64,000 bases of DNA from Marinobacterium arenosum (GCF_019795155.1 NZ_JAILYN010000001.1:159373-223372), one strand, 5' to 3'. Positions 1 through 11,028 are shown, numbered from the stretch's first letter. The notes: generated by a model from the letters alone, not told the origin. A program made the numbers and translations.

Positions 1-198
1 CAACCGGCGATGCTGCCGGCAGATTGCTTCGACCGCTGGCTCGACCCGGCCCTAGAGGGTCGCGACCTGCTGCCGTTGTTGCTGCCGGGGTTGCCGGGCG
101 ATCTGCGGGTCCGGCCGGTCGACCGGGCGATCAACAACAGCCATAACAAGCGCCCGCCGCAGGCCACCGGCACGAGCGAGATACTGTCAGAACAATAG
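1..198 (+). CDS. SOS response-associated peptidase (SRAP, YedK/HMCES family), 3' end only
   Basis: This is an open frame from the first base to the stop at 196-198, so only the C-terminal 65 residues are present. They read QPAMLPADCFDRWLDP, then a Leu-rich stretch, LRVRPVDRAINNSHNKRP and a short tail. The pattern MPA.LP...(D/E)xWLDP followed by an L.V.PV...VN...N.GP-like tail is how YedK/HMCES proteins end. Family members form a thiazolidine cross-link to abasic sites in single-stranded DNA through an N-terminal Cys2, which lies upstream of this window and cannot be checked. The call rests on the C-terminal signature alone. Confidence 0.7.
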   Translation, partial: QPAMLPADCFDRWLDPALEGRDLLPLLLPGLPGDLRVRPVDRAINNSHNKRPPQATGTSEILSEQ

Positions 199-326
199 CG
201 GCCGGCCTGCGGCAACAGAGCAACAGTCGGCCGAACACAGCGTTGATGGCGGTCAGTGTTCTGTCATCGTGCTGGGCTACAGTAATCAGCAGATAAGCAC
301 CATTCGCCATCATCAGGAGCACACCG

Positions 327-3068
327 ATGAGCGGACCCGATTGCGCTGCCACCGGCCTGCCGGAAAATCTCCATGCCCAGGAGGCCGAAGCGGTCTTTGC
401 CGCGCTGGATAGCAGCGAGCATGGCTTGTCCCCGGAGGCGGTGGCCGAACGGCAGGCCCGCCACGGCGCCAACGCCCTGCCCAGCGCACCGCCGACACCC
501 GGCTGGAAACGGCTGCTGCGCCAGTTTCACAATGTGCTGATCTACGTGTTGCTGGCCAGCGCACTGGTCAGCCTGCTGCTGCAGCACTACGTCGACAGCG
601 GGGTGATCTTTGCCGTGGTGGTGATCAATGCGCTGGTCGGCTTCATCCAGGAGGGCAAGGCCGAGGCGGCGTTGCGCGCGATCCTGTCGATGGCTCGAAC
701 CCACTGCATGGTGGTGCGCGACGGCGCATTGATCAGCATCGACAGCACCGAGCTGGTGCCGGGCGATATCGTCTTCCTGCAGGCCGGCGACCGGGTACCG
801 GCCGACCTGCGGCTGTTCTACTGCAAGGACCTGCGTTGCGACGAGTCGGCACTTACCGGCGAATCCCAGCCGGTCGGCAAGCGAACCGACCGGTTGGCAG
901 CTGAGATCCCCCTCGCCGAGCGCAAGAACATGGCCTATATGGGCACGCTGACCACCTACGGCACCGCGCGCGGCATCGTCTGCGGCACCGGCCTCAATAC
1001 CGAGATCGGCACCATCAGCGAATTGGTACAGCGTGCCCGGCTGCCGGAAACGCCGCTGCAGAAGCAACTGAAGCGGTTCGCCCACCAACTCTGCATCGGC
1101 ATCCTGATGCTGTCGCTAGCATCGATGCTGTTCGGCATCCTGTTACACGACTACCGAATCGACGAGATGTTCCAGGCGGCGATCGGTATCGCAGTGGCGT
1201 CCATCCCCGAGGGGCTGCCGGCAATCGTCACCATCGCGCTGGCAATTGGGGTGCAGCGGATGGCCCGCAACCGAGCTCTGGTTCGCCGGCTGCCCAGCGT
1301 CGAGGTGCTGGGCTCGATCGATGTGATCTGCTCCGACAAGACCGGCACCCTGACCACCAACGCCATGACCGCGCGGGAGCTGGTCAACAGCGCCGGCCAT
1401 TACAGCATCAGCGGCGAAGGCTACCGGCCGGCAGGCGGGTTCCGAGATCGGCACAGCCAGGCGTTGGTGGAGCCGAGTCAGGACAGCCTGTTGAACCGCA
1501 GCTGCCTGATCGCCCTGCTGTGCAACGACGCCAACCTGACCGAGAGCAATGACGACTGGGAACTGCATGGCGACCCCACCGAGGGTGCCCTGCTGGTGCT
1601 GGCGATGAAACATGGCCTCAGTCTCGACGCCTGTAAACGCGCTTGGCCACGGATCGATGAACTGCCATTCGAAACCGAGCGACGTTACATGGCCACCCTG
1701 CATCACGACGCCGAGGGGCACCGGTTGCTGGCGGTTAAGGGGGCTCCCGACCGGATTTTGCAATACTGCGAACGGCAGTTGACCGACAACGGCAGCGAAC
1801 CGCTGAACGCCGATTACTGGCAGCAGACGCTGCATGAATTGGCTGCCCGGGGGATGCGGGTGATGGCGCTGGCTGAAAAAACGGTCCCCGACAGGGTAAC
1901 CGCGCTGAGCCATGGTATCGTCGAAAACGGGCTGACCCTGGTCGCCCTGGTCGGTATCAGCGATCCGCCGCGCGCCGAGGCGATCGACAGCATCCGTCAG
2001 TGCCACGCCGCCGGCATCACCGTCAAGATGATTACCGGCGACAACCCGGTCACCGCTTCGGCGATCGGTAGCGAGCTGGGGTTGAACGCCGGGCGGGTGC
2101 TGAGCGGTAGCGAGCTGGACCGGCTGAACCCCGCCGAACTCAACCAGGCGGTCGAGCAGGTCGACCTGTTCGCCCGCACCAGCCCGGCCAACAAATTGCA
2201 GCTGGTCAACGCCCTGCAGCAAACCGGTCATGTGGTGGCGATGACCGGCGACGGGGTCAACGACGCGCCGGCGCTGCGCCAGGCGAATATCGGCGTAGCG
2301 ATGGGCAAGAAAGGTACCGACGCCGCCAAGGAGGCCTCCGATATCGTGCTGACCGACGATAATTTCAGCACCATCGCCAAAGCGGTTATCGAGGGCCGTA
2401 CCGTCTATGACAATATCGTCAAATCGATCATGTTTATCCTGCCCACCAACGTGGCCCAGGCCTCGGTGATCATCGCCGCGATCATCGGTGGCCGGATGCT
2501 GCCGATCACCCCGGCCCAGATCCTGTGGGTCAACATGGTGACCGCGGTCACCCTGGCTCTGGCACTGGCCTTCGAACCCCCAGAACCGAACATCATGCAG
2601 CGGCCGCCCCGGCCCCGCGACCAGGGGCTGATCACCCCGCCGCTGCTGAGCCGGATGTTACTGGTCGGGTTGACCACGGCAGCCATCGTGTTCTGGCTGT
2701 TCACCCACTACCGCAACGGCGGCGCCGGTATAGAGCAGGCCCGGACAGTGGCGGTGAACGCGCTGGTGATGATCGAAGCGGTCTATCTGCTGAACTGCCG
2801 ATTGCTCAGCCGTACCATCTTCACCACGGCGATCTTCCGCGGTGCCTGGCCGTCGCTGCTGGCGATCGCCGGGGTACTGCTGCTCCAGCTGGGATATACC
2901 TATCTGCCCGTTTCACAAAGGATTTTCGGTCTAGCGGGGCTCGGTCCGCTGGACTGGCTGCTGATAGTGACGGTGGCGCTGCCGATCCTGCTGCTGGTCG
3001 AGCTGGAGAAATTGCTGTGGCGGTTGGTGGGTGATAACCGTAAGGCCAAATCGGCTGAGGCCCGATAA
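327..3068 (+). CDS. Cation-transporting P-type ATPase (P2 type, CtpF/Ca2+-ATPase-like)
   Basis: This 913-residue integral membrane pump hydrolyses ATP to move a cation. Visible landmarks are an N-terminal cation-ATPase domain (about 1-60), the actuator motif TGES at 177-180, PEGLP in M4 at 294-298, the phosphorylation site DKTGTLT with Asp337, and the hinge TGDGVNDAP starting at Thr640. C-terminal helices follow. The length and PEGLP place it in the P2 group (SERCA, PMR1, mycobacterial CtpF). In M6 it reads WVNMVTA (734-740): the Asn and Thr equivalent to two SERCA ligands are kept, but the Asp is Ala740, as in CtpF-like pumps, so Ca2+ specificity is not assured. A 126-base gap separates it from the SRAP gene, so it probably has its own promoter. 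A strong hairpin overlaps its stop codon. Confidence 0.9.
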   Translation: MSGPDCAATGLPENLHAQEAEAVFAALDSSEHGLSPEAVAERQARHGANALPSAPPTPGWKRLLRQFHNVLIYVLLASALVSLLLQHYVDSGVIFAVVVINALVGFIQEGKAEAALRAILSMARTHCMVVRDGALISIDSTELVPGDIVFLQAGDRVPADLRLFYCKDLRCDESALTGESQPVGKRTDRLAAEIPLAERKNMAYMGTLTTYGTARGIVCGTGLNTEIGTISELVQRARLPETPLQKQLKRFAHQLCIGILMLSLASMLFGILLHDYRIDEMFQAAIGIAVASIPEGLPAIVTIALAIGVQRMARNRALVRRLPSVEVLGSIDVICSDKTGTLTTNAMTARELVNSAGHYSISGEGYRPAGGFRDRHSQALVEPSQDSLLNRSCLIALLCNDANLTESNDDWELHGDPTEGALLVLAMKHGLSLDACKRAWPRIDELPFETERRYMATLHHDAEGHRLLAVKGAPDRILQYCERQLTDNGSEPLNADYWQQTLHELAARGMRVMALAEKTVPDRVTALSHGIVENGLTLVALVGISDPPRAEAIDSIRQCHAAGITVKMITGDNPVTASAIGSELGLNAGRVLSGSELDRLNPAELNQAVEQVDLFARTSPANKLQLVNALQQTGHVVAMTGDGVNDAPALRQANIGVAMGKKGTDAAKEASDIVLTDDNFSTIAKAVIEGRTVYDNIVKSIMFILPTNVAQASVIIAAIIGGRMLPITPAQILWVNMVTAVTLALALAFEPPEPNIMQRPPRPRDQGLITPPLLSRMLLVGLTTAAIVFWLFTHYRNGGAGIEQARTVAVNALVMIEAVYLLNCRLLSRTIFTTAIFRGAWPSLLAIAGVLLLQLGYTYLPVSQRIFGLAGLGPLDWLLIVTVALPILLLVELEKLLWRLVGDNRKAKSAEAR

Positions 3069-3097
3069 GGGCCTCAGCCAAGCTCCGGACCGGAGCT
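3053..3097 (+). terminator. Two adjacent hairpins at the end of the P-type ATPase gene
   Basis: An 11-bp perfect stem (3053-3063 with 3069-3079, loop GATAA) overlaps the stop codon at 3066-3068. A second near-perfect palindrome lies at 3081-3097. No T-tract follows either one, so an intrinsic terminator is possible but not certain; they may instead protect the 3' end or block convergent transcription from prpA. Confidence 0.4.
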
Positions 3098-3186
3098 CAG
3101 GCTACCGGCTACGACACTGGGCGACGCTCGTCAAAGAGGTTTCTGAAGGGCCGCTTATCTTGCGCCGCATCTGCCCCGGCCGGCCG

Positions 3187-3846
3187 CTAAGCCGCCGCCC
3201 GCACCTCGCACAGATCCGCCAGGTCGATAATCGTCAGATGCCCGGTGGTGAACGCGCCTGTATCTATATAGTTCACATTGCCCAGACGCATCGGCTCCGA
3301 TACCGGGGTATGGCCGCAGATCACCGCGTCGATCCCCCGCACCGGGTTACAACGCCGCTCGCTAACCCGCCTGCGGGCCCAGGTCATGGTCTTGATATCG
3401 CCGGCTTCCACCCCGGCCCAGTCGTCACCCGGAACTTCGGCATGAACGATCCCCACATGACCGGCGGCGCTCTCCAGTTCGATGGCGCAGGGCAACCATT
3501 TATCGAGCATCTGGGCCAGCGCCTTCAGCTCTTCCATGTTCTCCTTGGCCATCCAACCGCCGCCATTCCACAGCCAGAGGTCGATACTGCCGTCACGCAG
3601 CAACGCATCGAACATCATCTCCTCGTGGTTGCCGCGCACCGCCCAGAACCAGGGCTCGAACATCATCCCCATGCATTTCATCGAGTCCGGCCCCCGGTCG
3701 ATCAGGTCGCCCACCGAGAATAGTCGGTCAGCATCCGGGTTGAAGCCGATCTGTCTCAACTTGCGCAGCAGCAGCGTAAAATGCCCGTGCAGGTCGCCAA
3801 CCGCGAAGTCATGACCTCGCTTGTTTCGTTCGAACCTCTGCAACAT
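3187..3846 (-). CDS. PrpA-like serine/threonine protein phosphatase (lambda phosphatase family)
   Basis: This is a cytosolic metallophosphoesterase of 219 residues, the usual size for PrpA/PrpB and phage lambda phosphatase. The three metal and phosphate motifs are intact: GDLHGH (Asp18, His20), GDLIDRGPDS (Asp47, Arg51) and RGNHEE (Asn73, His74). A later GHTP motif supplies a further His. The frame is open upstream to 4287, but the ATG at 3846 has GGGAGG nine bases before it, whereas the upstream ATG at 3900 has no ribosome site. Known members dephosphorylate phosphoproteins, and E. coli PrpA acts on envelope-stress signalling; the target here is unknown. It is divergent from egtB with about 250 bases between starts. 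Confidence 0.88.
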   Translation of the reverse strand: MLQRFERNKRGHDFAVGDLHGHFTLLLRKLRQIGFNPDADRLFSVGDLIDRGPDSMKCMGMMFEPWFWAVRGNHEEMMFDALLRDGSIDLWLWNGGGWMAKENMEELKALAQMLDKWLPCAIELESAAGHVGIVHAEVPGDDWAGVEAGDIKTMTWARRRVSERRCNPVRGIDAVICGHTPVSEPMRLGNVNYIDTGAFTTGHLTIIDLADLCEVRAAA

Positions 3847-4093
3847 CACCCGAAACCTCCCGGCGCCCCCCTTCTCGCCTCCAGTTAGCTCTCTCTCCAT
3901 ATAAGCGTGGACGCCAATGACGCTAAGCGCCACACCTGCGGCTCGGTTGCTTATCGTCCAGATAAATTGTACAGCGCGGCGGCAGAAGCGAAGTTCATCG
4001 CCTATAGTCAAACAAACCTTTGCCCGATGGGGCATCGAGCAGGCAGGGATTGAGAAGTTCCCCGTGAGGCTACTGGCGACCTGGAGAAAAGCG

Positions 4094-5340
<1,247 letters not shown>

Positions 5341-5341
<1 letters not shown>

Positions 5342-6342
5342 TGAAAACCCGGGTACGTTTTCACGACCACAAACCACGCGAACTGAGCCTGGCCGATACG
5401 GTGATCGACGGGTTGTCGCGCGCCAACAAGGCAATTCCACCGAAGTTCCTCTACGACCAGCGAGGTTCACAGCTATTCGATGCAATCTGTGATCAGCCGG
5501 AGTATTACCTACCGCGCGCCGAGCGTGGCCTGTTGAATCGATTGAGCGGCGAAATCGGCCGCCTGGCCGGCCGTCAGCGTACGGTATTCGAGCCCGGTGC
5601 CGGCAGCCTCAGCAAGATACGTCTGCTGCTCGAACCTCTACTACCCTGCTGTTACGTACCGATGGACATATCCGCCGACTATCTGCAGGACGCCGCGCAT
5701 AACCTGAGTCGCGATTATCCCTGGCTGGATGTGCACGCCACCTGTGTCGATTTCACCCACTCCATTCCACTGCCGGAGCAGCTTCCTGATCGTCACCGGC
5801 TGGCGTTTTTCCCCGGTTCCAGCTTGGGCAACTTCGAACCGACCGAAGCCCAGCAGTTCCTGGCGATGGTCCAGCAGCGGCTCGGGGCCAACGGTATGTT
5901 GCTGATCGGTGTCGATACCAAAAAATCCGCCAGGGTACTGAATGCGGCCTACAACGACGAAGCCGGCGTGACCGCCGAGTTCAACCTGAACCTGCTAAAG
6001 CGACTGCAGCGGGAGTTGTCGGCGGTATTGGAAGTCGACCAGTTCGCCCATCATGCTTTCTATAATGAGCAGCAGAGCCGCATCGAGATGCACCTGGTCA
6101 GCCGTCGGGCACAGACGCTGTGTATCGGTGACCACTGTTTCGAATTCAAGGCGGGCGAAAGCATCCATACCGAGAACTCCTATAAATACAGCCCGGACGA
6201 GTTTCTCGCCCTGGCCAGACGGGCCGGCTTCCGGCCGGTCGACTACTGGCTGGCCGAGCAAGACAGCTTCGCCCTCTACCTGCTGGAAGTTAGCGAGCGG
6301 ACTGACTGGCACTGGCCTTCGCCCTCTCCAGAAGCACAGTAA
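5341..6342 (+). CDS. egtD: L-histidine N-alpha-methyltransferase EgtD
   Basis: EgtD adds three methyl groups from SAM to the alpha-amino group of histidine, giving hercynine, the substrate of EgtB. The protein is 333 residues, close to the family norm of about 320. It shows the SAM-binding loop EPGAGSLSK (from Glu84), the family signature FFPGSSLGNFEP and a C-terminal half with IHTENSYKYS, the substrate-contacting region of EgtD. It forms a two-gene operon with egtB with a one-base overlap. Ergothioneine is a thiol antioxidant, so the pair suggests protection against oxidative stress in an aerobic organism. Confidence 0.93.
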
Positions 6343-6477
6343 GTCAATCTGCGCAATTACTGATCCAGCTCACTGGCAGCCCTGGCCACTACTTCTATAG
6401 TTGCTGAATAAGCGTTTGCAAGGATGCTCCGACTCGCATACATATCCGCCCGAGACTACGAGCCAGGAGTGACAAAG

Positions 6478-6705
6478 ATGCCGACCCGCACCTGTATTCA
6501 TTACAAGACGAAGCCGACATCCCCAACCGTTGCGGAACTTACCCTGACCGACCTGTTAGCCGACCAAGCCAGCAACGGCTATTGCAGCCATAAACACGCC
6601 GGCAATCACGCGCACTGCAAACACATCCCCTGCAGGCACCAGCAGTGCGGAGGCTGCTTCGACAAATGCACGATTCCCCCGTCAAAGTTGGGTGACTTCG
6701 CCTGA
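6478..6705 (+). CDS. Small Cys/His-rich protein, unknown (possible metal binder)
   Basis: This 75-residue protein has seven Cys (6, 36, 47, 52, 57, 60, 64) and seven His (8, 38, 40, 44, 46, 49, 54). All but C6 and H8 fall in residues 36-64, where the order CxHxH...HxHCxH..C.H..C..C...C looks able to bind one or more metal ions. The start at 6478 is chosen because AGGAG lies eight bases upstream; the in-frame ATG at 6424 has none. There is no signal peptide or membrane helix. It follows egtD by 135 bases and faces the response regulator gene. I recognise no family. A real gene is supported by the ribosome site and the unusual composition, but it could be a chance frame. Confidence 0.55.
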   Translation: MPTRTCIHYKTKPTSPTVAELTLTDLLADQASNGYCSHKHAGNHAHCKHIPCRHQQCGGCFDKCTIPPSKLGDFA

Positions 6706-6773
6706 AAGTAGGCAGCCGATTCCACTTTCGCCCCGCTGCAGAGTAAAGTTTTAGATCGTCCTCGGTCTTTGGA

Positions 6774-7460
6774 TCACTGCAGTGCGGTCGCCCCCTGGTA
6801 GCCAAACGCCTGGGCACTCAGACTGCCTGCCGGGCTCATGCCACCATTCATCGCCAGCACCAGATGGGTGCGGTTATGGATACGCAACTTGCGGTAGATA
6901 TTGGAGACATGACGTTTGACGGTGCTTTCATTTAGATCCAGCTGGAAAGCGATCTCCTTGTTCATCAGACCGCCCGCCAACAGATCCAATACGGTGTGCT
7001 CGCGGGGCGTCAGTCTACTCACGCTCTGGCCGATGGCGGAGAACTGGCCCTTGGAATGGATAGGCTCCCCGCCCGCCACCCCGTCCGGCCGGAACCAGCC
7101 TGCACCACCCAGCAAAGTGGCGATTGCCGCCGGCACATCATCCAGCGGGGCCTGCTTGGACAGCACGCCCCGCACGCCCAGCCGGCGCAATTGGCGCTCG
7201 CCGACCACCAATCGGGAGCCACAGGTCAGCAATATTGGAATATCCAGCTGGCAGAGCCACTGACGCAATTGACTTTCGAACAACGCCACATCCAGCACGA
7301 TCAGGTCGATATCGGGCTGCTGATCGAGTTGCTGTTGCAGCCCGGTCGCCGAGCCGGCCTCGTAAAACGCCAGCGTATGCCGTACCTCCCGGCAGGCCAG
7401 CTTGACGCCCTCCCGATAAAGCGGCGAGCGATCGGCGATCAATAATTTGTAGCCATTCAT
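6774..7460 (-). CDS. NarL/FixJ-type response regulator (REC + LuxR HTH)
   Basis: This 228-residue regulator has an N-terminal receiver domain with an acidic Asp near position 10 (LLIADRSP), the phospho-acceptor in LIVLDV (about Asp57) and the conserved Lys in VLSKQA. The C-terminal LuxR helix-turn-helix reads LTPREHTVLDLLAGGLMNKEIA...NESTVKRHVSNIYRKL. The ATG at 7460 is preferred over that at 7466 because AAGGAG sits six bases before it. There is no sensor kinase beside it, so the partner is unknown. A 357-base region separates it from the divergent SNF transporter gene, which is the obvious candidate target. Confidence 0.88.
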   Translation of the reverse strand: MNGYKLLIADRSPLYREGVKLACREVRHTLAFYEAGSATGLQQQLDQQPDIDLIVLDVALFESQLRQWLCQLDIPILLTCGSRLVVGERQLRRLGVRGVLSKQAPLDDVPAAIATLLGGAGWFRPDGVAGGEPIHSKGQFSAIGQSVSRLTPREHTVLDLLAGGLMNKEIAFQLDLNESTVKRHVSNIYRKLRIHNRTHLVLAMNGGMSPAGSLSAQAFGYQGATALQ

Positions 7461-7817
7461 CGGCATCTCCTTTCGGCTACAGCTAAAGAGAGCACTCCAC
7501 GCCTCTAAACGTAGCCCGTCAATCTACACTAGCTGTAAGTGTCGCGGCTTATACCAGCACCAGCAATAACGGAAAAGGCTGTTTTATTAACATTAGCGGA
7601 CAGGCTAAACAGCAGATCACACCGGACATACGGGCATTTACGGCTTAACGCAGATAACGACTAGACTTTTTTGGACGGCAAACGCCCACAGGGCTCTGAT
7701 CCGGGCCAGCTGCCCGTCCTGATGGCGGTTTTTTAAGGCTATGCAGGGCAAAACTAAGCTTATAAGCAGAATTCGAGCCGCTGCGCCCAGTGGCTCAACC
7801 TGCGCGGGGGAATCCCT
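7461..7817. other. Divergent intergenic region between the response regulator and the SNF transporter
   Basis: No gene is supported in these 357 bases. The region holds AT-rich promoter-like sequence and the string GGACAGGCTAAAC at about 7598, with TTTACGGC about 40 bases later. Similar strings recur upstream of the thiolase operon (16653-16757). A T6 run lies just upstream of the transporter at about 7730. The site of the promoters cannot be fixed by eye. Confidence 0.5.
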
Positions 7818-9179
7818 ATGCCACAGCAAAGAAAATCGATGCACGGCGAATGGTCGTCGCGCTGGGCCTTTATCCTGGCTGCCACCGGCTCGGCGGTGGG
7901 GCTGGGCAACATCTGGAAATTTCCCTATATCACCGGCGAAAACGGCGGCGGCGCCTTCGTGCTGGTCTATCTGGCCTGCATCGCCATCGTCGGCATTCCG
8001 ATCATGATGGCCGAGGTGATGCTCGGTCGGCGTGGGCGCCACAGCCCGATCAACACCATGCGCCTGCTGGCGCAGGAGTCGGGCCGCTCGCCGGCCTGGC
8101 AGCTGCTCGGCTGGGGCGGGGTGCTGGCCGGCTTTATCATCCTGTCGTTCTATAGCGTGATCGCCGGCTGGGCGCTGGCCTATGTACTGGAAGCCGCCAG
8201 TGGCGCCTTTGTAGGAGGCGAAGCCGACAGGATCGGCGCCCTGTTCGGCGGCCTGCTGGGCAATCCGGTTACCCTGATCAGCTGGCATACGATCTTTATG
8301 GCGATGACCGTCTTTGTGGTGGCGCGTGGTGTCGAGAAGGGGCTGGAACGGGCGGTACGGGTGTTGATGCCGGCGCTGTTCGCGCTACTGCTGCTGTTGG
8401 TCGGCTATGCGATGAACAGCGGCTACTTCACCGATGGCCTGGCGTTTCTGTTTAAGCCCGATTTCAGCAAGATCAGCGCCGAGGGGGTGCTTATCGCCCT
8501 GGGCCATGCCTTCTTTACCTTGAGCCTGGGGATGGGCGCGATCATGGTATATGGCGCCTATCTGCCGCAGAAAGCCTCCATCGCCACCACCACGGTCACC
8601 ATCGCCGCCGCCGACACCCTGGTGGCACTGCTGGCCGGGATGGCGATCTTTCCAATCGTGTTCGCCAATGGCCTGGAACCCGGCGCCGGCCCCGGCCTGA
8701 TCTTCCAGACCCTGCCGATCGCCTTCGGCCAGATGCCCGGCGGCCTGCTGTTCGGCACCCTGTTCTTCGTGCTGCTGAGCTTCGCCGCCTGGACCTCGGG
8801 CATCTCGCTGCTGGAGCCGGCCGTTGCCTGGCTGGTGGAGAACCGGGGCCTCAGCCGCGTGGTCGCGACCGTCGGCTGCGGCGGCATCATCTGGCTGCTG
8901 GGGCTGGCAAGTGCGCTGTCGTTTAATATCTGGTCCGATTTCACCCTGTTCGGCAAGACCATCTTCGACAACCTGGATTTTCTGGCCTCCAATATCATGC
9001 TGCCGCTCGGCGGCCTGCTGATCGCGTTGTTCGCCGCCTGGCTGCTGCCCAGGGCGATCAGCCATGACGAACTGGCGATGCGGGAGGAAGGCACTTACGC
9101 GCTCTGGCTGTTCATGGTGCGCTACATCACACCGGTCGGCGTCAGCCTGGTGTTCCTGAACGCGATCGGCCTGATCTGA
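7818..9179 (+). CDS. Sodium-dependent symporter of the SNF (NSS, LeuT-like) family
   Basis: The protein is a 453-residue inner-membrane Na+-coupled importer of amino acids or related small amines. The TM1 signature SRWAFILAATGSAVGLGNIWKF is typical of LeuT/MhsT proteins, followed by FPYITGENGGGAF and about ten further hydrophobic helices. The size is that of bacterial SNF members. The ATG at 7818 is preceded by a GGGGGAA-type ribosome site. It is divergent from the response regulator and followed by a hairpin terminator. The substrate cannot be read from the sequence. Confidence 0.9.
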   Translation: MPQQRKSMHGEWSSRWAFILAATGSAVGLGNIWKFPYITGENGGGAFVLVYLACIAIVGIPIMMAEVMLGRRGRHSPINTMRLLAQESGRSPAWQLLGWGGVLAGFIILSFYSVIAGWALAYVLEAASGAFVGGEADRIGALFGGLLGNPVTLISWHTIFMAMTVFVVARGVEKGLERAVRVLMPALFALLLLLVGYAMNSGYFTDGLAFLFKPDFSKISAEGVLIALGHAFFTLSLGMGAIMVYGAYLPQKASIATTTVTIAAADTLVALLAGMAIFPIVFANGLEPGAGPGLIFQTLPIAFGQMPGGLLFGTLFFVLLSFAAWTSGISLLEPAVAWLVENRGLSRVVATVGCGGIIWLLGLASALSFNIWSDFTLFGKTIFDNLDFLASNIMLPLGGLLIALFAAWLLPRAISHDELAMREEGTYALWLFMVRYITPVGVSLVFLNAIGLI

Positions 9180-9197
9180 CAGCCCGCCAGAACAACG

Positions 9198-9229
9198 CAC
9201 GCGGGAGGGTTTGCCCATCCCGCGTGTTT
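9198..9229 (+). terminator. Probable terminator of the SNF transporter gene
   Basis: The stem CACGCGGGA (9198-9206) pairs with TCCCGCGTG (9218-9226), with further GGG/CCC pairing inside, and is followed by TTT. It lies 19 bases after the stop and separates convergent genes. Confidence 0.55.
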
Positions 9230-9254
9230 GCTGCCCGCCCCGAGATGGAGTGGA

Positions 9255-10901
9255 TCACATATTGGGATAGTTCGGCCCGCCGCCCCCTTCCGGGGTCACC
9301 CAGGTGATATTCTGGGCCGGGTCCTTGATATCGCAGGTCTTGCAGTGCAGGCAGTTCTGGGCGTTGATCTGGAAGCGCGGCCCGCTACCCTCGTCCACCA
9401 CCTCGTAGACCCCCGCCGGGCAGTAACGCTGGGCCGGCTCGGCAAACGCCGGCAGGTTATCCCGCAACGGCAACTCGGCGTCGGCCAGCTGCAGGTGGCA
9501 GGGCTGATCCTCCTCATGGTTGGTGTTCGACAGGAACACCGAGGAGAGCTTGTCGAAGCTCAGCTTGCCGTCCGGTTTCGGGTACTCGATCGGCTGGAAA
9601 CCGCTGGCCGGCTTCAACTGGGCATAGTCCACATGGTTATCACGCAGGGTGATCGGCAATTTGCCGCCGAAGATGTTCTGGTCGATGAAGTTGAACGCAC
9701 CGCCGAGGAAGGCGCCGAACTTGTGCATTGCCGGACCGAAGTTGCGACTGCGATGCAACTCGTCGTACAACCAGGAGGCCTTGAACTTGTCGTTGAAGCC
9801 GGTCAGCTCCCTGCCGCCGTCGCAGCCGCCGCTAAGCGCCTCGAACACCGTCTCGGCCGCCAGCATGCCGGATTTCATCGCGGTGTGGGTGCCCTTGATC
9901 TTGGCGAAGTTCAGGGTGCCGGCGTTACAACCGATCAACAGACCGCCGGGGAAGGTCATCTTCGGCAGCGCGTTATAGCCGCCCTTGGTGATCGCCCGGG
10001 CACCGTAGGAAACCCGCTTGCCGCCGTCCAGGTACTGCTTCAACACCGGATGGTGCTTGAGCCGCTGGAACTCGTCGAACGGGCTCAGGTAGGGGTTGTC
10101 GTAGTTCAGGTCGATGATCAGCCCGACCACCACCTGGTTGTCCTCGGCGTGGTACAGGAAAAAACCACCGCTGGCCCCCTGCGACAACGGCCAGCCGGAA
10201 CCGTGCAATACCAGCCCCGGCTGATGTTTGGCCGGATCGATATCCCACAGCTCCTTGATACCGATACCGTAGTGCTGCGCATCCGCCTCGGCATCCAGCC
10301 CGAAGTTGGCGTACAGCTGCTTGCCCAGGTGACCACGGCAGCCTTCGGCGAACAGCGTGTACTTGGCGTGCAGCTCCATACCCGGCATGTAGCTGTCTTT
10401 CTGCTCGCCGTTGCTGGCGACACCCATATCGCCGGTGGCGATCCCTTTCACCGAGCCATCCTCGTTATACAGCACTTCGCTGGCGGCGAAGCCGGGGAAG
10501 ATCTCGACACCCAACTGTTCCGCCTGCTCGGCCAACCAGCGGCACAGGTTGCCAAGGCTGGCAATGTAGTTGCCCTCGTTGTGCATCGTCTTGGGCACCA
10601 CGAAGTTGGGCAGCTTGGTGCCCTTGTCGGCATCTTTCAGCAGGAACAACTGGTCTTCGGTGACCGGCGTATTCAGTGGCGCGCCCAATTCCTGCCAGTC
10701 CGGGAACAGCTCGGCCAACGCCCGCGGCTCGACAATCGCGCCGGACAGAATGTGGGCGCCGACTTCCGAACCCTTTTCGACCACACAGACCGTCAGTTCC
10801 CGCTCGGCCGCCTGTGCCTGCTGCATCAGCCGGCAAGCCGCCGCCAGGCCGGACGGCCCGGCACCGACGATTACGACATCAAATTCCATCGCTTCACGCA
10901 C
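9255..10901 (-). CDS. Electron transfer flavoprotein-ubiquinone oxidoreductase (ETF-QO)
   Basis: This membrane-peripheral flavo-iron-sulfur enzyme passes electrons from reduced ETF to ubiquinone. The 548 residues show an N-terminal FAD motif (VVIVGAGPSGLAAA, from about residue 9), central FAD/quinone domains and a C-terminal 4Fe-4S site with Cys494, Cys517, Cys520 and Cys523 (CLHCKTCDIKDP). The start is the GTG at 10901, with GGAGG eight bases before it; ATG at 10889 is an alternative. It lies downstream of the fad genes on the same strand, so acyl-CoA dehydrogenase electrons have their quinone exit encoded beside them. The etfAB genes are not in this window. The leader holds a dispersed repeat copy. 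Confidence 0.95.
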   Translation of the reverse strand: MREAMEFDVVIVGAGPSGLAAACRLMQQAQAAERELTVCVVEKGSEVGAHILSGAIVEPRALAELFPDWQELGAPLNTPVTEDQLFLLKDADKGTKLPNFVVPKTMHNEGNYIASLGNLCRWLAEQAEQLGVEIFPGFAASEVLYNEDGSVKGIATGDMGVASNGEQKDSYMPGMELHAKYTLFAEGCRGHLGKQLYANFGLDAEADAQHYGIGIKELWDIDPAKHQPGLVLHGSGWPLSQGASGGFFLYHAEDNQVVVGLIIDLNYDNPYLSPFDEFQRLKHHPVLKQYLDGGKRVSYGARAITKGGYNALPKMTFPGGLLIGCNAGTLNFAKIKGTHTAMKSGMLAAETVFEALSGGCDGGRELTGFNDKFKASWLYDELHRSRNFGPAMHKFGAFLGGAFNFIDQNIFGGKLPITLRDNHVDYAQLKPASGFQPIEYPKPDGKLSFDKLSSVFLSNTNHEEDQPCHLQLADAELPLRDNLPAFAEPAQRYCPAGVYEVVDEGSGPRFQINAQNCLHCKTCDIKDPAQNITWVTPEGGGGPNYPNM

Positions 10902-10985
10902 AATAAATACCTCCTGCACCCCGTAACTATTATTTTCTTTCTTCCAATGCCCGCCCGTAACAGAGCGGCCTTCGTCAGCGACCGG

Positions 10986-11008
10986 TCGCCCTCAGAGCGG
11001 GCTGCTAC
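10986..11008 (-). repeat. Dispersed repeat copy, related to the array at 63535-64000
   Basis: These 23 bases are the exact reverse complement of 63897-63919, the core of a tandem unit (GTAGCAGCCC...TGAGGGCGA). The copy sits in the 127-base gap between the acyl-CoA dehydrogenase stop and the ETF-QO start. Related palindromic sequence extends to about 10958. This suggests a family of dispersed intergenic repeats in this genome. Confidence 0.7.
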
Positions 11009-11028
11009 GGATATCTAAATCGATCTCT

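Noticed and set aside
7670..7740. Intrinsic terminator or att site before the SNF gene
   Set aside because: GGACGG/CCGTCC and AACGCC/GGCGGTT halves are imperfect and widely spaced, and no integrase or tRNA gene is nearby.
9228..11018. A 596-codon plus-strand open frame opposite ETF-QO
   Set aside because: The ETF-QO frame on the other strand has all cofactor motifs; this frame has none.
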